This document shows positions 33,400 to 42,798 of a stretch of 64,000 nt of DNA, one piece after another. Source of the DNA: JABFXX01 sp964419605 (GTDB lineage Bacteria > Myxococcota_A > Polyangia > Haliangiales > Haliangiaceae). Position numbers and translations under genes: made by a program. Each line of letters begins with the position of its first letter. Position 1 is the first letter of the stretch. The DNA lies in the NCBI GenBank assembly GCA_964419605.1, contig CAYQQM010000001.1:70330-134329 (forward strand), in the 5' to 3' direction. The notes beneath the pieces are model-generated. The model saw only the letters and a program-made list of their open reading frames with translations, had not been told where the DNA came from and searched no databases.

Positions 33400-35925
33400 A
33401 TGACGGCTGAATTCAGTTTGCTGGCGCCTGTCGATGGAGTTGCGGTGCCAATCGAGGATCTTCCGGATCCGGTCTTCGCACAGAAGATGATTGGCGACGG
33501 AATCTCGATCGATCCAACTTCCGGCAAGTTGTTCGCCCCGTGCGCCGCCACGGTCACGCAGGTTCATCGCGCCAACCACGCAATCACCCTCAAAACCGAC
33601 GATGGATTGGCGATTCTGATCCACATTGGTCTCGATACCGTCACACTCGGCGGCCGCGGGTTTCGCGTATTGGTGTCCGAGGGGACCCGGGTGGCAGCAC
33701 GACAGCAACTGGTGGAGTTTGACCTCGACGTGATCGCTTCGGCGAAGAGCGCTGTCACGGAAATGGTCATTACCGAGGGCGCAGAGCGGCTATCGTTCAA
33801 GCGCACAACGGGCATTGTAGCGGCCGGAACCGATGAGGTGATCCGGATTAGCGCGCGGTCCGCTAGCGCATCCGCTCCGACAGCTAGCGCCGCAACGCAT
33901 AGCGTGTCGGTAACGATCCGCAATCCAAATGGACTGCACGCGCGACCCGCGGCGCGAATTGTCCAGTGCGCTCGCGGTTTCGACGCAAGACTCGTGTTGA
34001 TCAAAGCGAACCGGACTGCGCAGGCAACGTCGGTGACCGAAATTATGGAGCTCGATCTCGCGTTCGGAGACGAGGTACGCATCGATGCATCGGGCCCCAG
34101 TGCGCAGCAAGCCGCAGATGCCCTCAAGGCGCTCGTGGATAGCGGCTTGGGCGAAGCGGATTCGCCTCCGCAGCCAACCCCGGCAGAAAAGCGGTTTGTG
34201 TCATCGGATCCGCGCCGCATTGGTGGCGTTCCGGCTGCCGGAGGCATCGCGCTGGGTAGAATTTTTGTCAAAGCTCCAACAACACTCCCCGATTTTCCCG
34301 CAACAAGCGATACCCCGAAGCAAGAGTGCGAGCGCCTCGATGCTGCCCTGCGGCAGGTATTGGAAGCCCTCGCCGACGAACGCGATGCGTCTCAACTGCG
34401 CGCAGAAACCGAAAAAGCGGAAATCTTTTCGGCCCACGTCGAGCTTTTGAGCGACGCTGGATTCCGCAGCGAAACGATCAACGCCATCGAAAACGGCGCG
34501 TCTGTGCCCGCGGCATGGCGAGCCGTGATCGATGCTCGCGTCGAGCGCTTGGGCAATCTTAAGAGCTCGCTCATGCGACAGCGCCGCGACGACCTCAAAG
34601 ACGTTGGACAACGCGTTCTGTTCGCTCTGCTCAACGTCCGCCCCCAGTCGCTTCCGGTCGCGAGCGATACCGTGATCTTGGCAGAAGAACTCACTCCGTC
34701 GGATGTCGCGAACTTAGAAAAGGCGAACGTGGCCGCCATCGTGAGCGCACAAGGCGGATCAACGTCGCACGCCGCGATTATCGCTCGCGCGAAAGCCATC
34801 CCGTATGTGGCGGGAATTGGCGAAGCGTGGATGCAGATCAAGACGGGCACATCCGTCTGTGTAGATGGCGATCAGGGATTTCTGCAACTCGAGCCCAGCC
34901 GCGAGGAAGTGACGACGATCGAGCAGGTCATCCGCGATCGACAGACCGCGGAAGTCACTCGACTCGCAGCCGCCCAGCAGCCGGTACGTACCAGGGATGG
35001 ACACCGGGTCGAAATCGCCGCCAATATCGGAAACCGACGCGAAGCCCAGGGCGCCGTCGACCAAGGGGCCGATGGCGTGGGACTGTTGCGCTCGGAGTTT
35101 CTGTTCCTCAGCCGCCGGCGTGCACCGACCGAGGACGAACAGGGCTGCGAGTTTGAGGAAATTGGCAAAATCCTGGGGCCTAAGCGCCCGCTGGTCGTAC
35201 GCACTCTGGACGTTGGCGGCGACAAACCGCTCGCGTATATGCCGGTGGAACCGGAAGAAAATCCGTTTTTGGGTATCCGCGGACTCCGGCTGTCGCTCCG
35301 CTACCCCGACCTGTTTTCATCGCAGATCCGCGCCATCCTACGTGCCGCGGCGCACACCCGCTTGCACATCATGTTTCCCATGGTGGCGAAGCGCGACGAA
35401 TTTTTGCGGGCCAAAGAGCTCGTGCTCGCCGAAGCAAAATCCATCCAGAACGCGAATATTGCACTTGGCGTGATGATCGAGGTGCCCTCCGCCGCCCTGA
35501 TGGCGGATGTGCTGGCCAAAGAGGTCGATTTCTTTTCGATTGGTACTAACGACCTGACGCAATACACATTGGCGATGGACCGCGGCCACGCAGAATTGGC
35601 CGCGGAAGCGGACGCACTGGATCCTTCTGTGCTGCGCCTGATTAAAATGACGGCCGACGCCGGGCAGGCCGCGAAGAAATGGGTCGGAGTGTGTGGTGGA
35701 CTCGCCGCGGAAACCGTAGCCGTTCCGTTGCTCATCGGGCTCGGCATCGAAGAGCTCAGCGCCCCTTCCCCATCGATCCCGACCCTCAAGGCAGCGGTAC
35801 GCGATCTATCGCTTGCCGACTGCAGACTGTTGGCAGAGAAGGCACTAGCAGCCCCGGGCAGTCGCGAAGTGCGCAGTCTCCTCAAAGAGTTTCAGCCCAA
35901 AGCAACGTCGCACGACAAGAACTGA
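33400..35925 (+). CDS. ptsI: PTS multiphosphoryl protein: EIIA(Glc)-HPr-EI fusion
   Basis: 841 residues carrying all soluble PTS steps. EIIA(Glc) at 1-150 with phospho-His75 (LIHIGLDTV); HPr at 165-255 with His180 (NGLHARPAA) and a Ser211 at the regulatory Ser46 position; enzyme I at 270-838 with phospho-His457 (GGSTSHAAI) and the PEP-binding C-terminal barrel (GGDKPL, LGIRGLRLSL, FSIGTNDLTQYT). Phosphate would pass from PEP through EI, HPr and EIIA to the EIIB domains of the next gene, 7 bp downstream. Together the two genes appear to form a complete sugar PTS. Confidence 0.95.
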   Translation: MTAEFSLLAPVDGVAVPIEDLPDPVFAQKMIGDGISIDPTSGKLFAPCAATVTQVHRANHAITLKTDDGLAILIHIGLDTVTLGGRGFRVLVSEGTRVAARQQLVEFDLDVIASAKSAVTEMVITEGAERLSFKRTTGIVAAGTDEVIRISARSASASAPTASAATHSVSVTIRNPNGLHARPAARIVQCARGFDARLVLIKANRTAQATSVTEIMELDLAFGDEVRIDASGPSAQQAADALKALVDSGLGEADSPPQPTPAEKRFVSSDPRRIGGVPAAGGIALGRIFVKAPTTLPDFPATSDTPKQECERLDAALRQVLEALADERDASQLRAETEKAEIFSAHVELLSDAGFRSETINAIENGASVPAAWRAVIDARVERLGNLKSSLMRQRRDDLKDVGQRVLFALLNVRPQSLPVASDTVILAEELTPSDVANLEKANVAAIVSAQGGSTSHAAIIARAKAIPYVAGIGEAWMQIKTGTSVCVDGDQGFLQLEPSREEVTTIEQVIRDRQTAEVTRLAAAQQPVRTRDGHRVEIAANIGNRREAQGAVDQGADGVGLLRSEFLFLSRRRAPTEDEQGCEFEEIGKILGPKRPLVVRTLDVGGDKPLAYMPVEPEENPFLGIRGLRLSLRYPDLFSSQIRAILRAAAHTRLHIMFPMVAKRDEFLRAKELVLAEAKSIQNANIALGVMIEVPSAALMADVLAKEVDFFSIGTNDLTQYTLAMDRGHAELAAEADALDPSVLRLIKMTADAGQAAKKWVGVCGGLAAETVAVPLLIGLGIEELSAPSPSIPTLKAAVRDLSLADCRLLAEKALAAPGSREVRSLLKEFQPKATSHDKN

Positions 35926-35932
35926 GGTGAAC

Positions 35933-37708
35933 ATGAAGGACTCGGGCGCATTCGCAGTTCTGCAGAAAGTTGGAAAGTCGCTGATGCTGCCGGTGTCGGT
36001 GCTGCCGGTCGCTGGGATCTTATTGGGGGTAGGAGCGGCGAAGTTCGGATGGATGCCCTCGGTGGTTTCGAGCTTGATGGAACAAGCCGGCGGTGCAGTG
36101 TTCTCGAGCATGCCGATCATCTTTGCGATCGCCGTCGCCGTGGCGTTCGCCGACAACGATGGTGTAGCCGCCCTAGCGGCGGTGGTCGGATATTTCGTCT
36201 TCCTCGCAACGATGGGAGCGGTCGCTCACGCCCAAGGGGTGGAGACCAGCGACATCATGGGGTTCAAGTCGATCAATACATCCGTGTTTGGCGGCGTTGT
36301 CATCGGCGCGATCGCGGCAAATCTGTTCAAGCGCTACTACACTCTGAAATTGCCTCCGTACCTCGGTTTTTTTGCCGGCAAGCGATCCGTTCCCATCATC
36401 ACAGCATTTGCGGCCATTGTCGTAGCATTAGTGTTTAGTGTCGTGTGGCCACCGATTGGCCGGGGCATTCAACACTTCTCGGAATGGGCTTCCCACGGAA
36501 ATCCCAAATTTGCGTTCTCGTTGTACGGTGTTGTAGAGCGGGCGCTGATTCCTTTTGGGCTACACCACATCTGGAACGTTCCGTTCCAACAACTCGTGGG
36601 ATCGTTCACCACCGACAACGGCGTGATCCACGGCGAAATCCACCGGTACATGGCTGGAGATCCCACGGCGGGAAATCTTGCTGGCGGCTACCTGTTCAAA
36701 ATGTGGGGGCTTCCCGCTGCTGCCATCGCAATTTGGCACACCGCCCGCCCCGAGCAAAAAGCGAAGGTGGGCGGCATCATGTTATCCGGCGCGTTGACGT
36801 CGTTCGTAACGGGAATCACCGAGCCGATTGAGTTTTCGTTCTTGTTCGTGGCTCCGGTCCTGTATGGCCTGCACGCCTTGCTCGCAGGCGCAGCGTTCTA
36901 CATTTGCATCGCGCTAGGTATTAAACACGGAACGTCGTTTTCCCATGGTCTCATCGACTACGTCGTCCTGTTTTCCAAGTCGCATAACGCCCTTTGGCTA
37001 CTGGTCCTCGGCCCGCTTTGGGGCGCCATGTACTACGGAGTGTTCCGGACGTGCATCGTTCGATTCAATTTGGCGACCCCGGGTCGCGAACTAGATCCAC
37101 AAGTAGATGCCCTGCCCGGGACGAGCGCGACCGCCGACACGGCAAGCATGCCCGCAAAACTTGTGGGGGCATTTGGTGGATCTGCCAACATCAAGTCCTT
37201 GGACGCATGCATCACTCGATTGCGGGTCGAGCTCTACGATGTGCAAAAGGCCAACCGATCAAGGCTGATGGAACTCGGTGCAGCAGGGACGATGGTGATC
37301 GGCAGCGGAATGCAGGCGATCTTCGGGCCGCAGTCCGAGAACCTCAAAACCGAGATGGAGGCTTACATCCGCGGTGGAGGTACAGGCGCAATTGCGACGA
37401 CATCCACAGCTGCTGGTAGCAGCAATTCCGCGCCGCCAACCGTTGCTGCGCCAAGTAGCGCCCAGCCGCAAATCGACATCCATGGCCTGGTATCCGCTCT
37501 GGGCGGGGCAAACAACATTGAAGAACTTACGTCGTGCGCAACAACCCGACTCCGCGTAGTCGTTGCCAGACGGGATTCCGTCGACATCGCCCAGCTTCAC
37601 AAGGTCGGCGTAACGGCCGTGGTCCCCATCAAGGACACGTTGCTCCACCTGATCGTAGGTTGGCAGGCAGAAGGCGTGGCAACGCAGCTAAAAGCCAGCT
37701 TGTCATAG
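35933..37708 (+). CDS. PTS glucose/N-acetylglucosamine EIIC with two EIIB domains
   Basis: 591 residues from ATG 35933, with GAGGTG spaced for ribosome binding; GTG 35927 is less likely. EIIC (about 1-385) is of the glucose/GlcNAc superfamily, with ten-odd helices, GFFAGKRSVPIIT, and the sugar-contact ITEPIEFSFLF. Two EIIB domains follow: the first near 405-480 with active Cys in LDACITRLRV, the second near 515-591 with LTSCATTRLRV, which has one extra residue after the Cys. No EIIA is attached; it is supplied by the upstream fusion. Glucose versus GlcNAc cannot be settled by eye. Confidence 0.85.
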   Translation: MKDSGAFAVLQKVGKSLMLPVSVLPVAGILLGVGAAKFGWMPSVVSSLMEQAGGAVFSSMPIIFAIAVAVAFADNDGVAALAAVVGYFVFLATMGAVAHAQGVETSDIMGFKSINTSVFGGVVIGAIAANLFKRYYTLKLPPYLGFFAGKRSVPIITAFAAIVVALVFSVVWPPIGRGIQHFSEWASHGNPKFAFSLYGVVERALIPFGLHHIWNVPFQQLVGSFTTDNGVIHGEIHRYMAGDPTAGNLAGGYLFKMWGLPAAAIAIWHTARPEQKAKVGGIMLSGALTSFVTGITEPIEFSFLFVAPVLYGLHALLAGAAFYICIALGIKHGTSFSHGLIDYVVLFSKSHNALWLLVLGPLWGAMYYGVFRTCIVRFNLATPGRELDPQVDALPGTSATADTASMPAKLVGAFGGSANIKSLDACITRLRVELYDVQKANRSRLMELGAAGTMVIGSGMQAIFGPQSENLKTEMEAYIRGGGTGAIATTSTAAGSSNSAPPTVAAPSSAQPQIDIHGLVSALGGANNIEELTSCATTRLRVVVARRDSVDIAQLHKVGVTAVVPIKDTLLHLIVGWQAEGVATQLKASLS

Positions 37709-37802
37709 CTACTCTTCAAGGAAAGGCTAACGCTGCCCTGACGGAGCGGGTTGTGGAGAGCGGAAATAGAGCCGATTCTTACGAATAACCGCAGCGAACC
37801 CA

Positions 37803-39173
37803 TCAAACTTTTTCGTCGAGCGGCGTCGGCGCGATACCGTGTTTCGGGTCGAGCTCATGTAAGCACTCACCCAAAATCCGAAGTCCCACCTGCAGCTCCG
37901 CCGCGGAAATTACCAAAGGTGGAGCAAACCGAATCGTCGACTTGCCGCACGATAACAGCAGCAGCCCTTTGCGGAAGGCAAGCTGTTCGAGGTCACCCAC
38001 GTAGGCGCCAGCGGGTTCGCGGCCGGCCGGGGTCACGAATTCCGCACCGATCATCAAGCCGAGCCCCCGAATGTCGCCAATGACGGGGTGGGCGCGCTGC
38101 AACGCGATGACTCCGTCCTGCAGTTTTTTCCCTACCGTGCGGACGTGAGGCAGCATCCCCTCAACGATCTCCAAGGTCGCCAGCGCCGCGGCGCACGCCA
38201 CGGGATTGCCGCCAAAGGTACTTCCGTGGCTACCGCGCGGCCACGTCATCACCGATTCCTTCGCGATAATCGCTCCGATCGGCATTCCCGAAGCAAGACC
38301 CTTAGCGCTGAGTACGATGTCTGGGGCGACGCCAAACGTCTCCGCCGCAAACATTTCGCCTGTCCGACCGATGCCCGACTGAATCTCATCGAACACCAAC
38401 AGGATTCCGTGGGAATCGCAAATCCTTCGCAGGTCTTGCAAGAACGACTTCGGCGGCACGACATAACCACCCTCCCCCAGCACCGGCTCGACAAAAATCG
38501 CCGCCACTTCGCGCGGATCGACGTGGTTGAGAAACCAGTCGGATTCCAACACCTCGGCGCAACCACACTTCGCCATGCACGAAGCCGCCGCCTGGCCGCG
38601 GGGACAGCGGTACGGATAGGCGTACGGAACGTGCAGAACGCCGGGCACCAGCGGACCAAAGAAGGCGCGCTGTCCGACTTTTGACGAGTTGAGCGAAATC
38701 GCGCCGTACGTGCGACCGTGGAACCCACCCTTGAATGCGATCACGTTCTGGCGACGCGTGTGAAAACGGACGAGCTTAAGCGCACCATCAACCGCTTCGG
38801 TGCCGGAATTCGTCAGAAATACTTTCTTCGGCCCCATCGCGGGCAGATACGACGCGAGCCGCTCACACAGCGTCGCAAATGACTCGTAGTAGAAGTCGGT
38901 GCCGCAGATATGGAGAAACCGCTCGCTGGCGCGCTGGATGGACTCCACAACCTTCGGATGCGCGTGACCGGTTGAATTCACCGCGATCCCAGCCATAAAA
39001 TCGAGGTAGCGATTCCCATCGACGTCGTAGATCCATACGCCCTCGCCTCGGTCGACGACGAGCGGATATTCTTTGATGTACGAAGGTGAGCTGTGTTTGC
39101 GATCCCGTTCGATGACTGCGCGCGCTTTGGGGCCCGGCGGCTCAACCACAATGTTTGGCTCTAGACTGCCCAT
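37803..39173 (-). CDS. Class III aminotransferase (4-aminobutyrate/ornithine type)
   Basis: 456 residues, start ATG 39173, 11 bp after the dehydrogenase stop in the same direction. PLP features: FLTNSGTEAVDGALKL, FKGGFHGRTYGAISL, LLVFDEIQSGIGRTG (Asp) and VLSAKGLASGMPIGAI (Lys), then GSHGSTFGGNPVACAAAL. It fits the GABA/acetylornithine/ornithine group, with the archaeal-type YPYRCPRGQ loop. Next to a P5C-dehydrogenase, ornithine delta-aminotransferase or a broad omega-aminotransferase is most likely: it would give glutamate semialdehyde for the neighbouring enzyme. Confidence 0.8.
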   Translation of the reverse strand: MGSLEPNIVVEPPGPKARAVIERDRKHSSPSYIKEYPLVVDRGEGVWIYDVDGNRYLDFMAGIAVNSTGHAHPKVVESIQRASERFLHICGTDFYYESFATLCERLASYLPAMGPKKVFLTNSGTEAVDGALKLVRFHTRRQNVIAFKGGFHGRTYGAISLNSSKVGQRAFFGPLVPGVLHVPYAYPYRCPRGQAAASCMAKCGCAEVLESDWFLNHVDPREVAAIFVEPVLGEGGYVVPPKSFLQDLRRICDSHGILLVFDEIQSGIGRTGEMFAAETFGVAPDIVLSAKGLASGMPIGAIIAKESVMTWPRGSHGSTFGGNPVACAAALATLEIVEGMLPHVRTVGKKLQDGVIALQRAHPVIGDIRGLGLMIGAEFVTPAGREPAGAYVGDLEQLAFRKGLLLLSCGKSTIRFAPPLVISAAELQVGLRILGECLHELDPKHGIAPTPLDEKV

Positions 39174-39184
39174 ATTATGCTCCG

Positions 39185-40771
39185 CTACTGCATCCTAGTT
39201 TGCGACTGTTCCCGCATGAATTGGGCGACATAATACGGACCGCAACCGCCCTTCCCCGTCGAGCCACTTCCCTTCCAACCGCAGAACGACTGCACGCCGG
39301 GCCAAGCGCCGGTGGTCGCTCCGGTCCGTCGATTGGCGTACAACACGCCCGCTTCTACATGGTCCATGAAGTACTCGACATCTTCTGGCCGCTCGCTGAA
39401 TACGCCACCGGTCAGGCCGTACGGCAATGCGTTTACCCGAGCGACCGCATCGCGAAGCTCGTCGAACGTTTCCACCGTGAGGAACGGCAAAAATAACTCA
39501 TCTTGCGTGAGGCGGTGATCTTGCGGCAGCTCGGCAACGGTGGGCAGCACATAGTATCCTGCCGCCAGGTCGATGCGATTGCACGGGCGGTCAGCGCCTA
39601 CGTGGATTACTCCGGCGTGTCGAGCTTCCTGGGCAGCATGGACGTACCGCTGCACGGCATCGGCATTGATGACGGGGCCAACAAACACGTCGCGTTCGGT
39701 CGGATCGCCGATCTTCAGCGCGGCGGTTCGCTGCCGAATTCGATCGAGTAACGGCTCCTTGACATTCAGGTCCACGAACAGGCGCGACAACGCACTGCAT
39801 TTTTGTCCCGAAAGCCCAAACGCCGAGCGAACACAGCCTTCTGCAGCCGCATCGAGATCGGCATGGCGACATACCACGGCCGCGTTTTTTCCACCGAGCT
39901 CGAGAAGCGCCGGCTTGATGTATTCGCGAGCGAGCGCTCGGTGAATCTCGAGGCCCACAGCGCGGCTCCCAGTAAACGCGACCCCGTCGATGCCACCGTG
40001 CTGCACCAAGCTGCGGCCGACGACCTCGCCGGTTCCATGCAGAACTTGAAATACGCCGCCTGGAACGCCGGCATCGCGCAAAGCGAAATACAAGATCTCC
40101 GCAGACATCGGCGTCTCCTCGCTCGGCTTTAGGATGACTGCGTTACCTCCGAGAAGTGCCGCTGAGCTCATCCCGGCAGGAAGTGCGAGCGGAAAATTGA
40201 ACGGAGAAATCACTGCAAACACGCCAAACGGCTTTAAGACGTCGCGGGTATTCTCGTTCGACGACAGCCGCCCGAGCGGCCTGGCATATCCATCCGCCTC
40301 TTCGAGCTGAGCTGCGTAATAGCGCAATAGGTCCGCTGCTTCTTCGACGTCGCCCAGCGATTCCAGCCGATTCTTCCCGGTCTCTAGCATCATGATCGAC
40401 GCCGCCTCCAATCGCCGTTCGGAGATCCGCTCAGCCGCATCGCGGATGATCGCCACGCGTTCTTGCCACGGGCGCCGACCCCAATCTCGCTGTGCCGTGC
40501 GCGCCGCATCCACCGCCGCTTCGACCATGTGGTGGTCGGCCGCATGGATGCGCCCGAGGAGCTGTTGCGTGTTGGCCGGGTTTCGATTGTCGAACACCGT
40601 CGGAGTTCGGATCGGATTGCCATTCACCCAACACGGATGCTCACTTCCAAGGTTGCTGCGAACCCGAGCGAGCGCGCCATCGAGTTCGCGATGGAGCGCC
40701 TCCAAATCGGCATCCAGCACCGAATACGTGATGCGAAAGCTCACAGCCAACCTCCCAACCTTGGATAACAT
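39185..40771 (-). CDS. 1-pyrroline-5-carboxylate dehydrogenase-like ALDH
   Basis: 528 residues from ATG 40771; GTG 40744 is also plausible, and the frame to 40972 crosses rpmG, so it is rejected. ALDH motifs: VISPFNFPLALPAGM, AFTGSRAVG, LLELGGKNAAVV (catalytic Glu) and GLSGQKCSALSR (catalytic Cys), with the P5CDH-like N-terminus VSFRITYSVLDADLEAL. It oxidises glutamate-5-semialdehyde, or a related semialdehyde, to the acid with NAD(P). It forms an operon with the aminotransferase and is divergent from rpmG. Confidence 0.8.
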   Translation of the reverse strand: MLSKVGRLAVSFRITYSVLDADLEALHRELDGALARVRSNLGSEHPCWVNGNPIRTPTVFDNRNPANTQQLLGRIHAADHHMVEAAVDAARTAQRDWGRRPWQERVAIIRDAAERISERRLEAASIMMLETGKNRLESLGDVEEAADLLRYYAAQLEEADGYARPLGRLSSNENTRDVLKPFGVFAVISPFNFPLALPAGMSSAALLGGNAVILKPSEETPMSAEILYFALRDAGVPGGVFQVLHGTGEVVGRSLVQHGGIDGVAFTGSRAVGLEIHRALAREYIKPALLELGGKNAAVVCRHADLDAAAEGCVRSAFGLSGQKCSALSRLFVDLNVKEPLLDRIRQRTAALKIGDPTERDVFVGPVINADAVQRYVHAAQEARHAGVIHVGADRPCNRIDLAAGYYVLPTVAELPQDHRLTQDELFLPFLTVETFDELRDAVARVNALPYGLTGGVFSERPEDVEYFMDHVEAGVLYANRRTGATTGAWPGVQSFCGWKGSGSTGKGGCGPYYVAQFMREQSQTRMQ

Positions 40772-40822
40772 GTCGGGGCCCAACGCGACATATTCCACCC
40801 GTTCAGGAGGTTCCACCCCGAT

Positions 40823-40860
40823 CGGGGCTGCGAGGAGGGGGGGGGCGAACCGCAGCCCCG
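40823..40860. other. 10-bp perfect hairpin upstream of rpmG
   Basis: CGGGGCTGCG (40823-40832) and CGCAGCCCCG (40851-40860) form a perfect stem around an 18-nt G-rich loop. It sits in the divergent region between the dehydrogenase and rpmG and has no T-run on either strand. It might be a leader structure or protein-binding site; no specific function can be read. The loop text GGAGGGGGGGGCGAA recurs near 58170. Confidence 0.5.
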
Positions 40861-40871
40861 CTCGATGGCAC

Positions 40872-40900
40872 TTGCCAGCCCCGCCACGGTATGCGATAAG
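40872..40900 (+). promoter_or_regulatory. Promoter for rpmG-rpmB
   Basis: TTGCCA (40872-40877) and GATAAG (40895-40900) with a 17-bp spacer, 23 bases before the rpmG ATG. This is a fair housekeeping-type promoter; it lies just downstream of the 10-bp hairpin. Confidence 0.45.
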
Positions 40901-40923
40901 GCCCTCCCTACGGGTACCGACAC

Positions 40924-41097
40924 ATGGCGAAAAAAGGCAAATCTGGTCGCGAGCTAATCCGGCTCGTATCAACCGCCGACACTGGTTTTTTTTACACCAC
41001 GTCGAAGAATCGCAAGCGCACTCCGGACAAGCTGGTGCTGAAAAAGTACGACCCGGTCGTCCGGAAGCATGTCGAATTTAAGGAATCGAAGATCTAA
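40924..41097 (+). CDS. rpmG: 50S ribosomal protein L33
   Basis: 57 residues. The sequence MAKKGKSGRELIRLVSTADT, then FFYTTSKNRKRTPDKLVLKKYDPVVRKHV, is the standard L33 pattern. All four zinc-ligand Cys are absent, so this is the C-minus form that folds without zinc. The start follows a promoter-like pair; rpmB begins 15 bp downstream. L33 binds the 23S rRNA near the E site of the large subunit. Confidence 0.95.
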   Translation: MAKKGKSGRELIRLVSTADTGFFYTTSKNRKRTPDKLVLKKYDPVVRKHVEFKESKI

Positions 41098-41112
41098 TAC
41101 GGAAGGCCCGTT

Positions 41113-41349
41113 ATGTCGCGCGTTTGCCAAGTCACCGGAAAGTCGCCGCTCGTCGGCTCCAATATCAGTCACTCGAATCGCCATACCAAGCGCCGATTTG
41201 AGGTCAACCTGCGCAACAAGCGGTTTTGGCTTGAAGACGAAAAGCGCTGGATTACGTTGCGGATTTCGGCGCGAGGCATGCGGATAATCGACCGCCTCGG
41301 ACTCGATAAAGTCGTTGCGCAGCTTCGCGCGCGCGGCGAAAAAATCTAA
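41113..41349 (+). CDS. rpmB: 50S ribosomal protein L28
   Basis: 78 residues: MSRVCQVTGKSPLVGSNISH, then SNRHTKRRFEVNLRNKRFW and the C-terminal ISARGMRIIDRLGLDKVV, a full-length L28. Only Cys5 remains of the zinc-binding set. An A-rich stretch follows the stop, but no clear hairpin terminator is visible. The rpmG-rpmB pairing is common in bacteria. Confidence 0.95.
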   Translation: MSRVCQVTGKSPLVGSNISHSNRHTKRRFEVNLRNKRFWLEDEKRWITLRISARGMRIIDRLGLDKVVAQLRARGEKI

Positions 41350-41436
41350 AAAATCCTAAAAAAAATCAGATCGACCGCTCCAATTCCATGCTGTCGCGCA
41401 CGGCAACCTCAGCGCGGCGATAACGAGCTAACAACG

Positions 41437-42777
41437 GTGGCGTGTGCCTCCAACAGAAATCGATCGCTTGCAGCGGCGCTTGGTAGCTCGCTGATAGCGG
41501 CAGGCTGTGGTGGCCCACATGTCGTTGCATCCCCCACAGCGATTGAGTTCGACCTGCCCGGCGCTAGCTTGCGAAGCGTGGCGGGCGACGGCACACGAGT
41601 CGCTGTAACGTGGTCTACGCGCACACAGACATGGCTCGAAGTGCGCGACCGTTCGCAACCAGGGCTTTCAGAACCGCAGCGTGGCCGCATCTCATGGTCG
41701 TCCCAACTTCAAGGAGTCGCGGGGCCCATGCAGCTCACGCCAACATCCGTCGTTGTTGCGCTTTCGGTCCAGGAATCGCCGCCGGCGCCAGCAGCTGAGC
41801 CTGCGGTGCGAGGCCAACCCGGTGCCGCACTCGTTTCCATCGACGCGCTCAATGGCTCGCCCACTTGGCGAGTCCACTTTGACGCGACGGAGTGGGCGAT
41901 CATCGCATCGCTCGCCGTCGATGGATCAGATTTTGTCGTCGGGGGAAGCTTTGCCGGAACGCTTCGCGCGGGAGACTCCGCCGTCACCAGCGGGGGGGAA
42001 TCCGATGGCTTTGTCGCAAAAATTCGCTCCGATGGAGCACTCGTTTGGCTGCGCCGCCTCGGTGGATATGAGTTTGATTCAGTTGCGGGTGTTGCGATCC
42101 ACAGCGGCCGCATCGCGATCGCTGGCGCGGCGGGCGCCGACGCCGAACTAGGAGGCGCGCCCATTGCTCCCAGAGCCAGCGCCGCTCGGAAAGGGATGGG
42201 ATTTCTCGCCCTGCTAAATCCGGCCGGCGACGTTATCTGGGCGAAGGACTTCGACGATGGAGACGCCGTCGCTGGCATCGCAATCGATAGCAAATTCCGC
42301 ATTGCTATCGCCACGACGATCGCCGAGCCGAATCACCCAGGGTCGCGCACAGTCGCCAAGCGCGGCGCGACCATCGGCCTGGTGCGTTTTGTTTCTCCGA
42401 GTGGCCACCTCGAGTCGAACTCAGAGATCCGGAGCAGTGCCTCCGTAAGCGTGCGCTCGATCGTTGCGGTTGGTGAGCGCATGATCGTCGGCGGTGTGTT
42501 CTCCGGAACCCTGCGAATCGGTCGGGCTGCGTTCGTCGCCAACGAGAGCGGCGACGCATTTCTGGCCAGCATGAATGCAATGGGAGAAATCGAAGCTCCG
42601 TGGCATGTGGCGGGCGCGGGGCACGAAGAAATCGTATCGCTTGCGAGTGTTCCCGGGGGATTTCTTGCCGGCGTGTCATACACTCGCGGTCTCGCTCTCA
42701 ATGCCGAACGCTCCTCGCCGCACGATGAGGGCCGGGGCGGATCCGCGATGGTAGTTGGCCCCAGCGCGGCAAAGTGA
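41437..42777 (+). CDS. Lipoprotein with beta-propeller-like repeats
   Basis: 446 residues from GTG 41437. The N-terminus (NRNRSLAAALGSSLIAAGC) is a lipoprotein signal with Cys about residue 25. The mature protein consists of repeated beta-type segments of the form FVVGGSFAGTLRAGDSAVTS...DGFVAKIRSDGALVW, the SBBP/beta-propeller-like repeat common in secreted proteins of this lineage; similar blocks recur at least four times, including IVGGVFSGTLRIGRAAF. No enzyme motif. It follows rpmB by 87 bp and probably has its own promoter. Confidence 0.65.
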   Translation: MACASNRNRSLAAALGSSLIAAGCGGPHVVASPTAIEFDLPGASLRSVAGDGTRVAVTWSTRTQTWLEVRDRSQPGLSEPQRGRISWSSQLQGVAGPMQLTPTSVVVALSVQESPPAPAAEPAVRGQPGAALVSIDALNGSPTWRVHFDATEWAIIASLAVDGSDFVVGGSFAGTLRAGDSAVTSGGESDGFVAKIRSDGALVWLRRLGGYEFDSVAGVAIHSGRIAIAGAAGADAELGGAPIAPRASAARKGMGFLALLNPAGDVIWAKDFDDGDAVAGIAIDSKFRIAIATTIAEPNHPGSRTVAKRGATIGLVRFVSPSGHLESNSEIRSSASVSVRSIVAVGERMIVGGVFSGTLRIGRAAFVANESGDAFLASMNAMGEIEAPWHVAGAGHEEIVSLASVPGGFLAGVSYTRGLALNAERSSPHDEGRGGSAMVVGPSAAK

Positions 42778-42798
42778 CGAGCTCGCTACTGGTACCTC

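Noticed and set aside
37709..37802. Rho-independent terminator between the EIICB and aminotransferase genes
   Set aside because: No stable GC hairpin followed by a T-run is visible on either strand.
40772..40972. Extended start of the P5C dehydrogenase to 40972
   Set aside because: It would overlap the clear rpmG gene and its promoter, and the extra residues have no ALDH similarity.
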